Shown one piece after another: positions 27,380 through 35,042 of a DNA stretch of 56,031 nucleotides. This DNA is from Bifidobacteriaceae bacterium. Lineage in GTDB: Bacteria > Actinomycetota > Actinomycetes > Actinomycetales > WQXJ01. Within the stretch, counting starts at the first letter, position 1; each line of letters opens with the position of its first letter. Location: assembly GCA_031267825.1 (NCBI GenBank), contig JAIRYJ010000015.1:73487-129517 (forward strand), given 5' to 3'. The notes under the pieces are model-generated. The model made no database searches. It was not told the DNA's origin and worked only from the letters and a program-made list of their open reading frames with translations. The position numbers and the translations under genes were made by a program.

Positions 27380-29200
27380 ATGCGTTTGCCCCAGTTCGAT
27401 CTCAGCACAGCCGATGCGGCTGTGCTAGATGCGCGTCTCGATAAAGAGTCGCTCACACAGATCGCGAATGGGCGCGAGGACCTGCAAGTTACAGTCGCCT
27501 GGCATCCGAATGTTGACCAGGCTCTGCTGGAATGGCTGCGCGATAACGGCACGGCCCAGGCCGCTAGGGTCGCCCGCGTGCGCCTGGCTGCCCGGTCCAT
27601 CCGGATCAACCCGGCTGAGTCCGGCGGCACCGCAGGTGATGGCAGTACAGCGACAGGCGCCGACGCGGTTGCGGCGGCCCTGGCTGTCAGGACGGCAGGG
27701 GGAGCCGGGCCGAACGCGAGCATTGCAGCCATAGCGCCTACCGCATCAGTGTTGAGTAGACCTACTCCCCGTCCACCGGTTGACCATTCGGCCGATACTC
27801 CCAGGCTCGGCAATGATGTCGTCAGCGGGCCAGGTTTCGAGTTGGGTGGTACTGCGGTTAGTCTCCCGCCCGATGCCGAAACGCCGGGTTGGGTGGGTAA
27901 CCCCAGGCGCACACCTGGTTATGTTTCACGTGCTCAGCGGATCGCGGCCATCCGCGCCCGGACGCCTGCCGCGGACAGTCCACCCGGCACGGACAGTCCG
28001 CCCGGCACGCTGCGGGATAAGCCTTCCCAGGTGACAGATCCTGCGGCCACGCCGCCAGCTACCCGGTCGGGTGCCGCAACACCAGCCTCCCGACCTGTCG
28101 CCGCACAGGGCAGAACAGCTCCGGCAGCGGCCACTCCAGCGACTTCCGCGGCCTCAGCTAGTGAGACAAGTCGAGCGCCGGAACAACCGGCGGTCGTTCG
28201 CCCGGCCGGTTCCTCCCGCCGGAACGCTGAACCGGCTTCGGATCAGCCGCCGGAAACCGCTCAAGCTCCAGGCAGGGCCAAGAAGCCACGTTGGGAGCCG
28301 ACCATCGAACTGTCGGGTGGTACCCGCCTGCCAACTCGGATGTCCGCCTTGGCCGCCCGGCGGCGAGCCTCGGCCTTAGGCCGGTTCGTCACCCGATCAG
28401 GCGCTCAACCTGAGGTCAGCGACTCGGAACCAGCGGCAACGGCCAGCCTCTCGCCCGCCGTTACGGACGGACCGGACCCGGCCACGGCTAAGCCAAATAC
28501 TGGGCCAGTCGGCCCGAGTCGCCCTGGCGTTCCAACCGGCCAGACTGGTCCTGCCGCCCAAGCGGGCGGCACCACCGGTCCTGCTCGCCGCACCGCTCCC
28601 ACTAGCCCGGCTAGCTCTCCTAGCCAAGGCACTCCGGCCGGCCGGGAGCAGACCGCTCCCTCCCAGTCAGGCGCGGAAAGCTCGCCAAGCCCCCGGACCG
28701 GTCGGCCTGGACCGACGAGCGATTGGAAGCCTTCTTACCTGGCGCCCGAACCACCTCTGGCTAGCGGCGCCACACCGGAGCCAGCCCGGTCCCGGCCGAC
28801 TCGTTCGCCCGTGCCTCCACCTGACCGTGCTTCCGAACGTGCCACCAGTGGGGGCCCAGGTTCACCGACCAGGCCCTGGCCCGCTGTCCCATTCGGGTCA
28901 GCCGCACAACGTACGCCTGGCAGCGGCTCAAGCTCACCTGGTCGGTCAACTTCCAGACGGTCCCCTGCCGCCGTCCTGCCCCGGCCGAGCCAAGCTCCTG
29001 CCTGGCCAGATCAGGGCACAGCGGCACGGCCATCTCCCTCCGGCCAGACTCAAAGCCTCGGCCCTGTTCTGTTGACCTTGCTCGTCTTGACCGTTCTGCT
29101 GCTGGTGGCATGTGTTGTGGTTGGTGCCTTGATGGTCGGTGGCGCGATCACCGGCGAGGCAACCGCCATCGCGGCCGCCGCACCTTGGGCGGTGCCTTAG
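27380..29200 (+). CDS. Pro/Thr/Ser-rich membrane-anchored protein with leucine-repeat-variant N-terminus
   Basis: 606 residues of unknown function. Residues 1-75 (LTQIANGREDLQVTVAWHP, then a Leu-Leu-x-Trp-Leu stretch) resemble the variant leucine-rich repeat domain seen at the N-terminus of several actinobacterial proteins. Residues about 90-560 are low-complexity Pro/Thr/Ser/Ala/Arg with no fold visible. A single hydrophobic helix at about 565-590 (VLLTLLVLTVLLLVACVVV) is near the C-terminus. With no signal peptide, the likely topology is a long cytoplasmic arm with a C-terminal anchor. The biased composition produces long shadow frames on the other strand. Confidence 0.7.
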   Translation: MRLPQFDLSTADAAVLDARLDKESLTQIANGREDLQVTVAWHPNVDQALLEWLRDNGTAQAARVARVRLAARSIRINPAESGGTAGDGSTATGADAVAAALAVRTAGGAGPNASIAAIAPTASVLSRPTPRPPVDHSADTPRLGNDVVSGPGFELGGTAVSLPPDAETPGWVGNPRRTPGYVSRAQRIAAIRARTPAADSPPGTDSPPGTLRDKPSQVTDPAATPPATRSGAATPASRPVAAQGRTAPAAATPATSAASASETSRAPEQPAVVRPAGSSRRNAEPASDQPPETAQAPGRAKKPRWEPTIELSGGTRLPTRMSALAARRRASALGRFVTRSGAQPEVSDSEPAATASLSPAVTDGPDPATAKPNTGPVGPSRPGVPTGQTGPAAQAGGTTGPARRTAPTSPASSPSQGTPAGREQTAPSQSGAESSPSPRTGRPGPTSDWKPSYLAPEPPLASGATPEPARSRPTRSPVPPPDRASERATSGGPGSPTRPWPAVPFGSAAQRTPGSGSSSPGRSTSRRSPAAVLPRPSQAPAWPDQGTAARPSPSGQTQSLGPVLLTLLVLTVLLLVACVVVGALMVGGAITGEATAIAAAAPWAVP

Positions 29201-29239
29201 CCGTATCGGGCGGAACTGTTGGGCACCAGCCTGCCTGGC

Positions 29240-29296
29240 TGGTGCCCGCATGCCAGCGGAAAGCGATTCCTGATCCATTTTTCGACCCAATCCGGC
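29240..29296 (-). repeat. Dispersed repeat B, copy 1
   Basis: On the minus strand this stretch reads AAAATGGATCA then TTTCCGCT 8 nt later. Both blocks and their spacing recur on the plus strand at about 40786-40830. About 22 of the 27 core bases agree by eye, with weaker similarity beyond. It lies in a convergent intergenic gap. Confidence 0.45.
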
Positions 29297-29357
29297 GGAA
29301 AGTGCTCGCGGTCGCCTGTTTGGGCCTGTTTGAGCCCACTGTGTCCACTTTCGGGGG

Positions 29358-29413
29358 TCGGTAATCGGTCATAGTTGGCCAAAACAGCCAACTATGACCG
29401 GTTTCCGTCATGG
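29358..29413 (-). repeat. Dispersed palindromic repeat A, copy 2 (possible bidirectional terminator)
   Basis: 14-bp perfect arms CGGTCATAGTTGGC (29366-29379) and GCCAACTATGACCG (29387-29400) around a 7-nt loop CAAAACA. The element, read on the minus strand, is about 82 percent identical by eye to 8903-8958. It sits between two convergent genes, so it could also end transcription, but there is no T-tract. Confidence 0.65.
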
Positions 29414-29461
29414 AAACTAGGCTGGCCAGCGCGGGACCTAACCGGCCGGTTCGATCCGGAC

Positions 29462-30178
29462 CTAACCGACTGGTTCGATCAAGCCCGGCCCGTCATTCTT
29501 GACGGAACCGACTGCCCGGCCAACCCGACGCGGGATCAACTCCGGGTCAGGTAACGTCCGGATCATGTCATCTATCGCCGCTGGGTCCTTGAGACCGGGG
29601 TCAAGCCAGGCGTCCCAGGCTTCAGCTGGCACTATCAGCGGCATCCGGTCGTGGATTTCCCCGGTCGAGTCAGTCGCCGCCCGGGTGATGATTACCGCTG
29701 TCAGCAGCGGAGGCGCCGCATCTGGATTTTCGCGCCGGTCCACGTCCGGCGGCCACCACCAGTCATACAGTCCGGCCAGAGCTATGGGATTGGCCTCAGG
29801 CGGGTGAAGGTAATACGGCGTCTTGGGGCCTTGGTCGGCGGCTTGCCACTCGTAATACCCGGCCGCCGGAATCAAGGCCCGGCGGGCGCGAGCGGCGGCC
29901 CGGTAAGACGCCTTGACCGTAACCGTTTCACTACGGGCGTTGATTAGGCGTGGCCCGGACGTCAAGGTCTTCGACCAAGTTGGCACCAGACCCCAACGCG
30001 CACCGCGAAGCTCGCGTTGCAGCCGACCAGAGGCGGCCTCTAACAGGTCGCGTACTAAGGCGATTTGACTGGTCGGGGCGATATTCCAGGACGGCCCTGG
30101 TGGATCTAGCAGATCGGTCACGCCAAACCAATCAACTAGTTCTGGGGCTTCAAAGTAGGCTGCGAACCGTCCACACAT
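29462..30178 (-). CDS. SRAP domain protein (YedK/HMCES family)
   Basis: Binds abasic sites in single-stranded DNA and crosslinks to them through its N-terminal cysteine after removal of Met. The start MCGRFAAYFEAPEL puts Cys at position 2, as the chemistry requires. Other family signatures are WNIAPTSQIALV, ARWGLVPTWSK, INARSETV, the active-site Glu in AAGYYEW and the His in EIHDRMPLIV. 238 residues matches the family. The ribosome site is weak, but Cys2 fixes the start. It is an isolated gene, convergent with the Pro-rich protein gene. Confidence 0.95.
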   Translation of the reverse strand: MCGRFAAYFEAPELVDWFGVTDLLDPPGPSWNIAPTSQIALVRDLLEAASGRLQRELRGARWGLVPTWSKTLTSGPRLINARSETVTVKASYRAAARARRALIPAAGYYEWQAADQGPKTPYYLHPPEANPIALAGLYDWWWPPDVDRRENPDAAPPLLTAVIITRAATDSTGEIHDRMPLIVPAEAWDAWLDPGLKDPAAIDDMIRTLPDPELIPRRVGRAVGSVKNDGPGLIEPVG

Positions 30179-30529
30179 GCGACCAGGGTATCCCGGACTA
30201 GATCAGTCCGACCCCAGCATGGATAGTCCCTGCCCGGCCGGACCGGATAGTGCTACGTCTGAAGGATGTTGGACAATGCCCTTGGCGGGCCAAGTTGACG
30301 CGCTGTGGGTGAAGTCCCACCAGTGGAAACTTGGAAAGCAAAGATAGTTTGGCGTCCTAGGAGGGTGTTGAACAAGACCCTTCGCGGCGCAAGTTGACGC
30401 GGTCCAGCGCACGGCGTTGACCAGCGGAAACGCGGGAAACATGCATAATATGGAGTCATCGGAGCCTGGCATACGGCAGGGTCCTAGAAGCGCGGCTCTC
30501 GCCACAGTCCGTCAGACAGGAGACTAACC
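30179..30529. other. Intergenic region with duplicated ~99-bp segment
   Basis: 351 bp between SRAP and MBL genes, transcribed apart. It is dominated by the direct repeat described at 30264-30461. The last 70 bp should hold the MBL promoter: an AT-rich stretch (TGCATAATATGG) at about 30442-30453 could be a -10 region, but a well-spaced -35 is not clear. Confidence 0.45.
30264..30461. repeat. Imperfect direct duplication, period about 99 bp
   Basis: Two copies begin GGATGTTGGACAA (30264) and GGGTGTTGAACAA (30363). About 31 of the first 39 bases match by eye, ending in the shared AAGTTGACGCG. A later block ACCAG-x-GGAAAC recurs at 30319 and 30420. Divergence grows along the unit. Confidence 0.65.
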
Positions 30530-31237
30530 ATGAGCATCCCAGTGCCAAGAATCACAACCACTCATTTGGTTGACGGAGTTTGGGCAATCGCCGAGGGCGG
30601 TCTGGTTCAATGCTTTCTGATTGAGGGTGCCACCAGCGCCGTTCTGGCTGATTGTGGCCTTAACGGCCGCCGGGCGATTCGCCAAGCGGTTGACGCGGTC
30701 ACCGCCAAACCCGTTCAGTTGGTATTCACTCACACCGACAATGACCACACCGGCGCGGCTGAGTTCTTCAGCACGCCCCTGGCCCACCCGGCGGAGTTCG
30801 ATTATTACGCCGCCCGGCGTCAAGCCAGCCTGCCGGTGGCGCCAATCTGGGAAGGCGACACACTGGACCTGGGCGGAACCAAGTTGGAAGTCATACTGAT
30901 TCCCGGCCACACCCCAGGGCACATCGCTTTACTCGACCGCGCCGCCAGACGCCTGTTCATTGGTGACACCGTCTCAGATGCTCAAGTGTTCATGTTCGGA
31001 CCGGGCCGCAACCTCACCGCCTACATCGCCTCTTTGCGCAAACTTGAGAGCCTGACCAGCTTGTTTGACACGTTGTGCTGCGCCCACGGCAGTTCAATGC
31101 TCCAGGCGCGGTGGGTCAGCCGAACGCTGACGGCAGCCGAAATGCTGGCCGCGGGCCAGTTGGAAGGACACCCGCCGCCCCGTGATCTGCCTTGCCAGGT
31201 CTACAGCCACAACGGTGTCAACCTGCTTTACCCTTAG
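30530..31237 (+). CDS. MBL-fold metallohydrolase
   Basis: Metallo-beta-lactamase-superfamily hydrolase, substrate unknown, cytoplasmic. The start ATG has AGGAGA 6 nt upstream. The metal site includes THTDNDHTG, where the usual HxHxDH reads HxDxDH. Further ligands are His in PGHTPGH, Asp in FIGDTVS and His in CAHG. Residues 25-60 form the first strand pair (VQCFLIEG, AVLADCGL). The C-terminal tail after about 195 is short. 235 residues suits a stand-alone MBL hydrolase. A hairpin directly at the stop may end the transcript. Confidence 0.88.
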   Translation: MSIPVPRITTTHLVDGVWAIAEGGLVQCFLIEGATSAVLADCGLNGRRAIRQAVDAVTAKPVQLVFTHTDNDHTGAAEFFSTPLAHPAEFDYYAARRQASLPVAPIWEGDTLDLGGTKLEVILIPGHTPGHIALLDRAARRLFIGDTVSDAQVFMFGPGRNLTAYIASLRKLESLTSLFDTLCCAHGSSMLQARWVSRTLTAAEMLAAGQLEGHPPPRDLPCQVYSHNGVNLLYP

Positions 31238-31261
31238 GTCCGTGGTGAAAAGACCACGGCC
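31237..31261 (+). terminator. Hairpin at the MBL gene stop
   Basis: GGTCCGTGGT-GAAAAG-ACCACGGCC: 7 bp of perfect stem (CCGTGGT/ACCACGG) extended with one mismatch. It begins in the stop codon of the MBL gene. It has no U-tract, so intrinsic termination is only a possibility. A similar GTGGTGAAA...CCACGGCC string occurs at about 14644-14662. Confidence 0.4.
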
Positions 31262-31309
31262 TAGGCATAGAACTACACTCGTCTGCCGCGTCCGCTGTGA
31301 CAGGACTAT

Positions 31310-32326
31310 TTGGTGCGCCTTTACCGCTTGATCTACGATCCCGCGTCAGGCTTGCGCCAGTCCGATCTGCTCGGGCCAGATCAGCCGTTCAAGCCGTACC
31401 CGCTGGTTCATCGCATCAGGTTCAACGCTGGACTGCGGGCGGTGGTGTTCGCTGTAGCCCTTGCCGGGGCGGCGTTAGCCGCAGCGGTGGTATTCCTGCT
31501 AGTCGCCGCAGGGCAGTCCGGACTGGCGGATATCACCCAGTTGGCGAGCCAGATAACGGCATTGATGCCCGGGGCGGCCTTGGTTGAACTGGTCGGGGCG
31601 GTAGCCGCCTACATTGTGTTGACAAGCGCTTTGGAGGCCCGGCGCTGGCCGTCTGAGTTGGCTTGGCGCCGGATTGGTGGCTTGTTTCGAGGAATGGCGC
31701 TCGGGTTCATTCTGATCACGTTCAATGTGGGGTTACTGGCTATCGTCGGGGCCTACCGGATAACCGGTTTCAACCCCGGTTACTCGCCTTGGGCTGACTT
31801 GATAATGGCTGGCTTGACTGCTGGGGTGGCGGAGGAGCTGATATTCCGGGGCGTTGCCTTCAGACTTCTGGAAGACACCTTTGGGACAGTCGTCGCCTTG
31901 GCCGCGAGTTCAGTACTGTTCGGCGCCATGCATTTGACCAATCCCGATGGAACCTTGCTGGGTGGCCTTGGGATCGCACTGGCGACGCTCGTCCTGCCAG
32001 CGGTTTACGTCGCGACCAGGTCGCTCTGGTGGCCTATAGGACTCCATTTCGCTTGGAACATCGCACAAGGACCGATTTGGGGATCAGTCATCTCTGGTTC
32101 CGGTGGAACCTCAAGTATGTTGCGAACCACCTGGAAGGGCCCAGTCTGGCTGACTGGCGGAGAGTTCGGGATCGAAGCTTCAGTGGTGGTGACGGTTACT
32201 GTCTTCGCGTTCTCCGTCTGGCTGTTGGTCATGGCCCACCGGTCAGGTAACTTTGTTGCCCCGAGTTGGACACGGCGGCGCGTTCTGAACTCCCAGGCCA
32301 GACCGACCCAACCGGCAACGGTTTGA
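31310..32326 (+). CDS. CPBP-family intramembrane protease
   Basis: Integral-membrane protein of about 338 residues with roughly eight hydrophobic helices, belonging to the CPBP/abortive-infection-type (Rce1-like) family. The conserved motifs are EELIFRGVAFRLL (EExxxR), FGAMHL (second His motif) and LHFAWNIAQG (third). These residues form the presumed metal or water site. The start is TTG 31310 or GTG 31313 with AGGA upstream. The substrate is unknown. Family members have roles in bacteriocin self-immunity and protein processing. No bacteriocin gene is visible nearby. Confidence 0.9.
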   Translation: MVRLYRLIYDPASGLRQSDLLGPDQPFKPYPLVHRIRFNAGLRAVVFAVALAGAALAAAVVFLLVAAGQSGLADITQLASQITALMPGAALVELVGAVAAYIVLTSALEARRWPSELAWRRIGGLFRGMALGFILITFNVGLLAIVGAYRITGFNPGYSPWADLIMAGLTAGVAEELIFRGVAFRLLEDTFGTVVALAASSVLFGAMHLTNPDGTLLGGLGIALATLVLPAVYVATRSLWWPIGLHFAWNIAQGPIWGSVISGSGGTSSMLRTTWKGPVWLTGGEFGIEASVVVTVTVFAFSVWLLVMAHRSGNFVAPSWTRRRVLNSQARPTQPATV

Positions 32327-32333
32327 AAGGGAG

Positions 32334-32421
32334 CTTGTGGCGGGCTCGCAAACGCCTTGTGACGGGCACGAAGGGACCTTGAGGCGGACTCGAAAACAAC
32401 TTGTTCCGGGCTTGAACACGT
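32334..32421. repeat. Four degenerate 22-bp tandem repeats
   Basis: Units start at 32334, 32356, 32378 and 32400, each with the pattern CTTG-x-x-x-CGG-x-CTCG-AAA (degenerate). 22 is not a multiple of three, so this is not a coding repeat. It lies between convergent genes (CPBP protease and a lipoprotein). Confidence 0.7.
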
Positions 32422-32527
32422 TTTCCGCGTGGCGGTCTTGGGCATCGGGAGTTTGAGGGTGCCTCTGCCCATACCCATAGACGGCGAGCGGCTCTAACGC
32501 CGCCACCTTCAGGCGCGGAAGGCTGCC

Positions 32528-33526
32528 TCACCAGCCGTAATAGGCCGCCAAGAAGTCATCTTCGGCTTTGCCGATGATTTCTGTCAGCTCTTGCAGGCGC
32601 TCGGTTTCCTCCCGGTCTTGACGTAAACGCTCCTCGCTGGCATCGGACAGATCTTCGGCCTGAGACCAGGTCAGGTCGCCATCGAATCCGGCCCTGTCAA
32701 AACCGATACTGGGCGAAATCATGCCGGGATATTTCGCGGCTGTCTTGTCCCAGAGTTCGTTCGCCTCCTTTGAAGGCAGATCATCGTAACCAGCGGCTTT
32801 GAGTTCATCTAGGCCGGCTTTGGATTGCTCCTCATTGAAATTGGGGCAGGCTGCCAGCAGCGCCATCAACTCCGCCTCGGTTGTCGCCCGAGGCAGCAGC
32901 GCCATCGGTTGGGTGTCCCAGTTGTCGGCTTTCGGTGCGGGTGGGTCTTTCAGATCGGGGTAGCCGTTGTCGCGGGCGCATATGATCCAGTTCGTTGTCG
33001 CCTCAAGGCGTTCTTGTTTTTCTTCAAGTTCCTCGGCTGGGGTCATTACACCCCAGACCGGTGGAGTGTAGCCAGTAGACGCCAGACATTCGCGGAACAC
33101 CTTGGTGTGGTCTTGGTCGCCAATTATCAAGAAGGCTGGCACTGTTTCTGACCGGTCATATTCGGACACCATCGCGTTCATGGCGTCTTCTGTCGCGGAT
33201 TGGTCCCGTTTGTAGTCCTGTCCCCAGGATGTGGAAAAGCCACCGTCGCCCAGTGAAATGGACCAGCTTTGTTTCTCACCAAAGTCAAGATCGGCTTGTT
33301 GGCCGTCATTGTCAGGCCGGGCCTCAGCCTCTATGCCCGCCGCCCGGAGGCATTCGGCCATCGCATTGGCCCGTTCTAGCTGGGTTTCCTGGCTGGCGTT
33401 CGGATCAACACTGGTCAGGCTAGCGACGCCGTCATCGTCGGCGCAGGCGGCGGTCAGCGACATCATGGCGGCCGCGATCGCTAATGGCGCCAACCGGGCC
33501 GCCAAGGATCCGCCTTGATTGTTCAT
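32528..33526 (-). CDS. Secreted lipoprotein of unknown function
   Basis: 332 residues. The ATG at 33526 has GGGAG upstream and gives a proper lipoprotein signal (hydrophobic Ala/Leu-rich core, lipobox LTAAC at about 25-29). The frame is open further upstream, but that part is not signal-like. The mature protein is acidic and probably helical, with cysteines in two similar contexts, AECLRAAGIEAEARPDN and FRECLASTGYTPP, plus ICARDNGYPDLKDPP and LLAACPNFNEEQ. These look like repeated C-x(7-9)-G-Y/I units in a small disulfide-stapled module. It ends in a charged helix. It is divergent from the ATPase pair. Confidence 0.82.
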   Translation of the reverse strand: MNNQGGSLAARLAPLAIAAAMMSLTAACADDDGVASLTSVDPNASQETQLERANAMAECLRAAGIEAEARPDNDGQQADLDFGEKQSWSISLGDGGFSTSWGQDYKRDQSATEDAMNAMVSEYDRSETVPAFLIIGDQDHTKVFRECLASTGYTPPVWGVMTPAEELEEKQERLEATTNWIICARDNGYPDLKDPPAPKADNWDTQPMALLPRATTEAELMALLAACPNFNEEQSKAGLDELKAAGYDDLPSKEANELWDKTAAKYPGMISPSIGFDRAGFDGDLTWSQAEDLSDASEERLRQDREETERLQELTEIIGKAEDDFLAAYYGW

Positions 33527-33667
33527 CGGGTCGCTCCCATCGGTTGGTTTAGCACGGCCAACAAGTCCCTCCGGTACGGCCGCAAGCCACTCCGGCATCC
33601 ACCGGCCGGGCAGCTCCAGTGTTCCAGAGAACCGCCTATCCTGCCTAGAGAAAACCGATTGGCAATC

Positions 33668-33693
33668 AATATACGGCAATAGTGCCGTATATT
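33668..33693. promoter_or_regulatory. Perfect inverted repeat, candidate operator
   Basis: AATATACGGCA-ATAG-TGCCGTATATT: 11-bp perfect arms, 4-nt spacer. It abuts the TTGACA at 33693, where a bound repressor would block RNA polymerase. A related half-site (CGCCGTA) lies at 33712-33718, between -35 and -10. The regulator is unknown. The second ATPase has a winged-helix segment and could itself bind here (inference). Confidence 0.65.
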
Positions 33694-33722
33694 TGACATA
33701 CGCAGTTAACTCGCCGTACATT
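33693..33722 (+). promoter_or_regulatory. Sigma-70-like promoter for the ATPase pair
   Basis: TTGACA (33693-33698), 18-bp spacer, TACATT (33717-33722), pointing at the ATPase gene. This is the best promoter match I see in the window, and it overlaps the 3' end of the inverted repeat. Confidence 0.6.
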
Positions 33723-33839
33723 CTTATTCGAAGACAAAATCGTTGTAGACAAGCCCCAGCCGGCGCCAAGAAGCCTGTCACGCACCAGGTGCCGACCAGG
33801 GCACGGCTCAACGCCACACCCCTAAACAGATGAACGAAC

Positions 33840-35042
33840 ATGAACCAGTTACCTGATCCCCGTCCAATGGCCATCACCTTTGGGGGACACGTCCCCCTGA
33901 AGGACATTGTGGGCCGTGATGAGACGGTAGCCACTTTATGGGCCGAACTAGAACACCACTCCGTTCGGATGACTGAGTTCCGCCGCTCCGGCAAGTCAAC
34001 CCTGCTGCGCCTAGCGGAAAGCAAGACGCCTAAAGGCTGGCTCTGTGTCCGAACTTCAGTTCAGGATGCCAGGTCCACTCTGGACCTGGTTGACGCCACG
34101 CTTCAGGCCTTACATAAGCACTCTGGCCCCCGGCGCAAACTACTTGACGCTTTAGCGGACCTGACCGAACCAGTCACAAGTGTCCAGGCGCTCGGCGTCA
34201 CTGTCGCCCTGAACAAGGACCTGCGCGCCAGGCCGGTAGAAGCACTCCGGACCGTGCTGGCGAACCTCAACCAGACCCTTGAAGCGAAGAAAAAGCGGCT
34301 CGCCATCATGTGGGATGAGTTCCCTGACGCGATTGAAGCGATCGCCGCCAATGACGGCCCCCAGGCCGCCAAAGACATCCTCAGCTTGCTTAGAGCCCTG
34401 CGCGAATCAGACGATTCGCAACGCGTCCGGTGGGTCCTGACCGGATCGGTCGGTTTTCATCATGTCACCGGCGCCCTGAAGGCGACCGACCTCATCAACG
34501 AGCTAGTTGTTGTTGAATTACCGCCTCTGACCAGGCAGTGGGCCCGGTGGTTGGCGGAATCATTGCTGCTCGGAATCGGCCGGGAGGCCCAACCGGTTCA
34601 GAGTCAAGCCTTGGCGGACGCCAGCGGAGGCATCCCGTTTGTGCTTGAACTGATGGTCAAACAGGTCCAGTCAGACAAGGCGGCCCTGCCAGAAACGCTC
34701 GACGCGGCGAACCAGCTATTGCGGACCGCTGCGGGCGGTTTGGCGCTTGGCGCCAACTGGACTCCTCTGCTGGAACGGGTTGACGGCCGCTACCAGGACC
34801 AGGCCGCGGCCGCCGAAGACGTACTGGATCTGGTAGCCCGGACCCCGGCTGGCGCGGCCGAAATCCGCCGCGTCTTGGCTAACTACCACGCCGTTGACGG
34901 CCGGGTAGCTGGACGGCTGTTGGACTTGTTGTGTGAGGACCATTACCTGACCTATCAGCCAGACGTTGACATGTACTGGTGGCGGCACGCCCCACTGAGG
35001 GTCCTCTGGCAGGCGCGCCGCCAAGGGAAGGCGAAATGGTAA
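33840..35042 (+). CDS. P-loop ATPase, first of a coupled pair
   Basis: 400-residue ATPase of the archaeal-ATPase/STAND-like group. The opening LKDIVGRDETV is the typical lead into the P-loop. Walker A is FRRSGKST (catalytic Lys52), but the first glycine of GxxxxGK is replaced (sequence TEFRRSGKS). Walker B is RLAIMWDEFPD. Sensor-like VRWVLTGSVGFHH follows at about 200. The C-terminal part (about 300-400) looks like a winged helix (TPAGAAEIRRVLANYHAVDGRVAGRLLDLL), which may be an effector or DNA-contact module. There are no membrane segments. The last bases overlap the start of the second ATPase gene. Confidence 0.82.
   Translation: MNQLPDPRPMAITFGGHVPLKDIVGRDETVATLWAELEHHSVRMTEFRRSGKSTLLRLAESKTPKGWLCVRTSVQDARSTLDLVDATLQALHKHSGPRRKLLDALADLTEPVTSVQALGVTVALNKDLRARPVEALRTVLANLNQTLEAKKKRLAIMWDEFPDAIEAIAANDGPQAAKDILSLLRALRESDDSQRVRWVLTGSVGFHHVTGALKATDLINELVVVELPPLTRQWARWLAESLLLGIGREAQPVQSQALADASGGIPFVLELMVKQVQSDKAALPETLDAANQLLRTAAGGLALGANWTPLLERVDGRYQDQAAAAEDVLDLVARTPAGAAEIRRVLANYHAVDGRVAGRLLDLLCEDHYLTYQPDVDMYWWRHAPLRVLWQARRQGKAKW

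Larger units (their letters stand above)
33527..33839. other. Divergent promoter region of lipoprotein and ATPase pair
   Basis: 313 bp, AT-richer than its surroundings near 33660-33740, with the perfect inverted repeat at 33668-33693 and a sigma-70-like promoter at 33693-33722 described separately. The transcript leader to the ATPase gene would be about 110 nt. No gene is supportable here. Confidence 0.6.

Noticed and set aside
26971..27912. Minus-strand open frame (313 codons) over the HAD and Pro-rich genes
   Set aside because: Low-complexity antisense of real genes; starts inside and crosses both.
30203..30505. Minus-strand frame with 33-residue repeats
   Set aside because: Product of the ~99-bp duplication; second half of the repeat drifts in length by 2 nt, unlike a coding repeat.
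32334..32421. CRISPR array
   Set aside because: Units are contiguous and degenerate with no unique spacers; no cas genes in the window.
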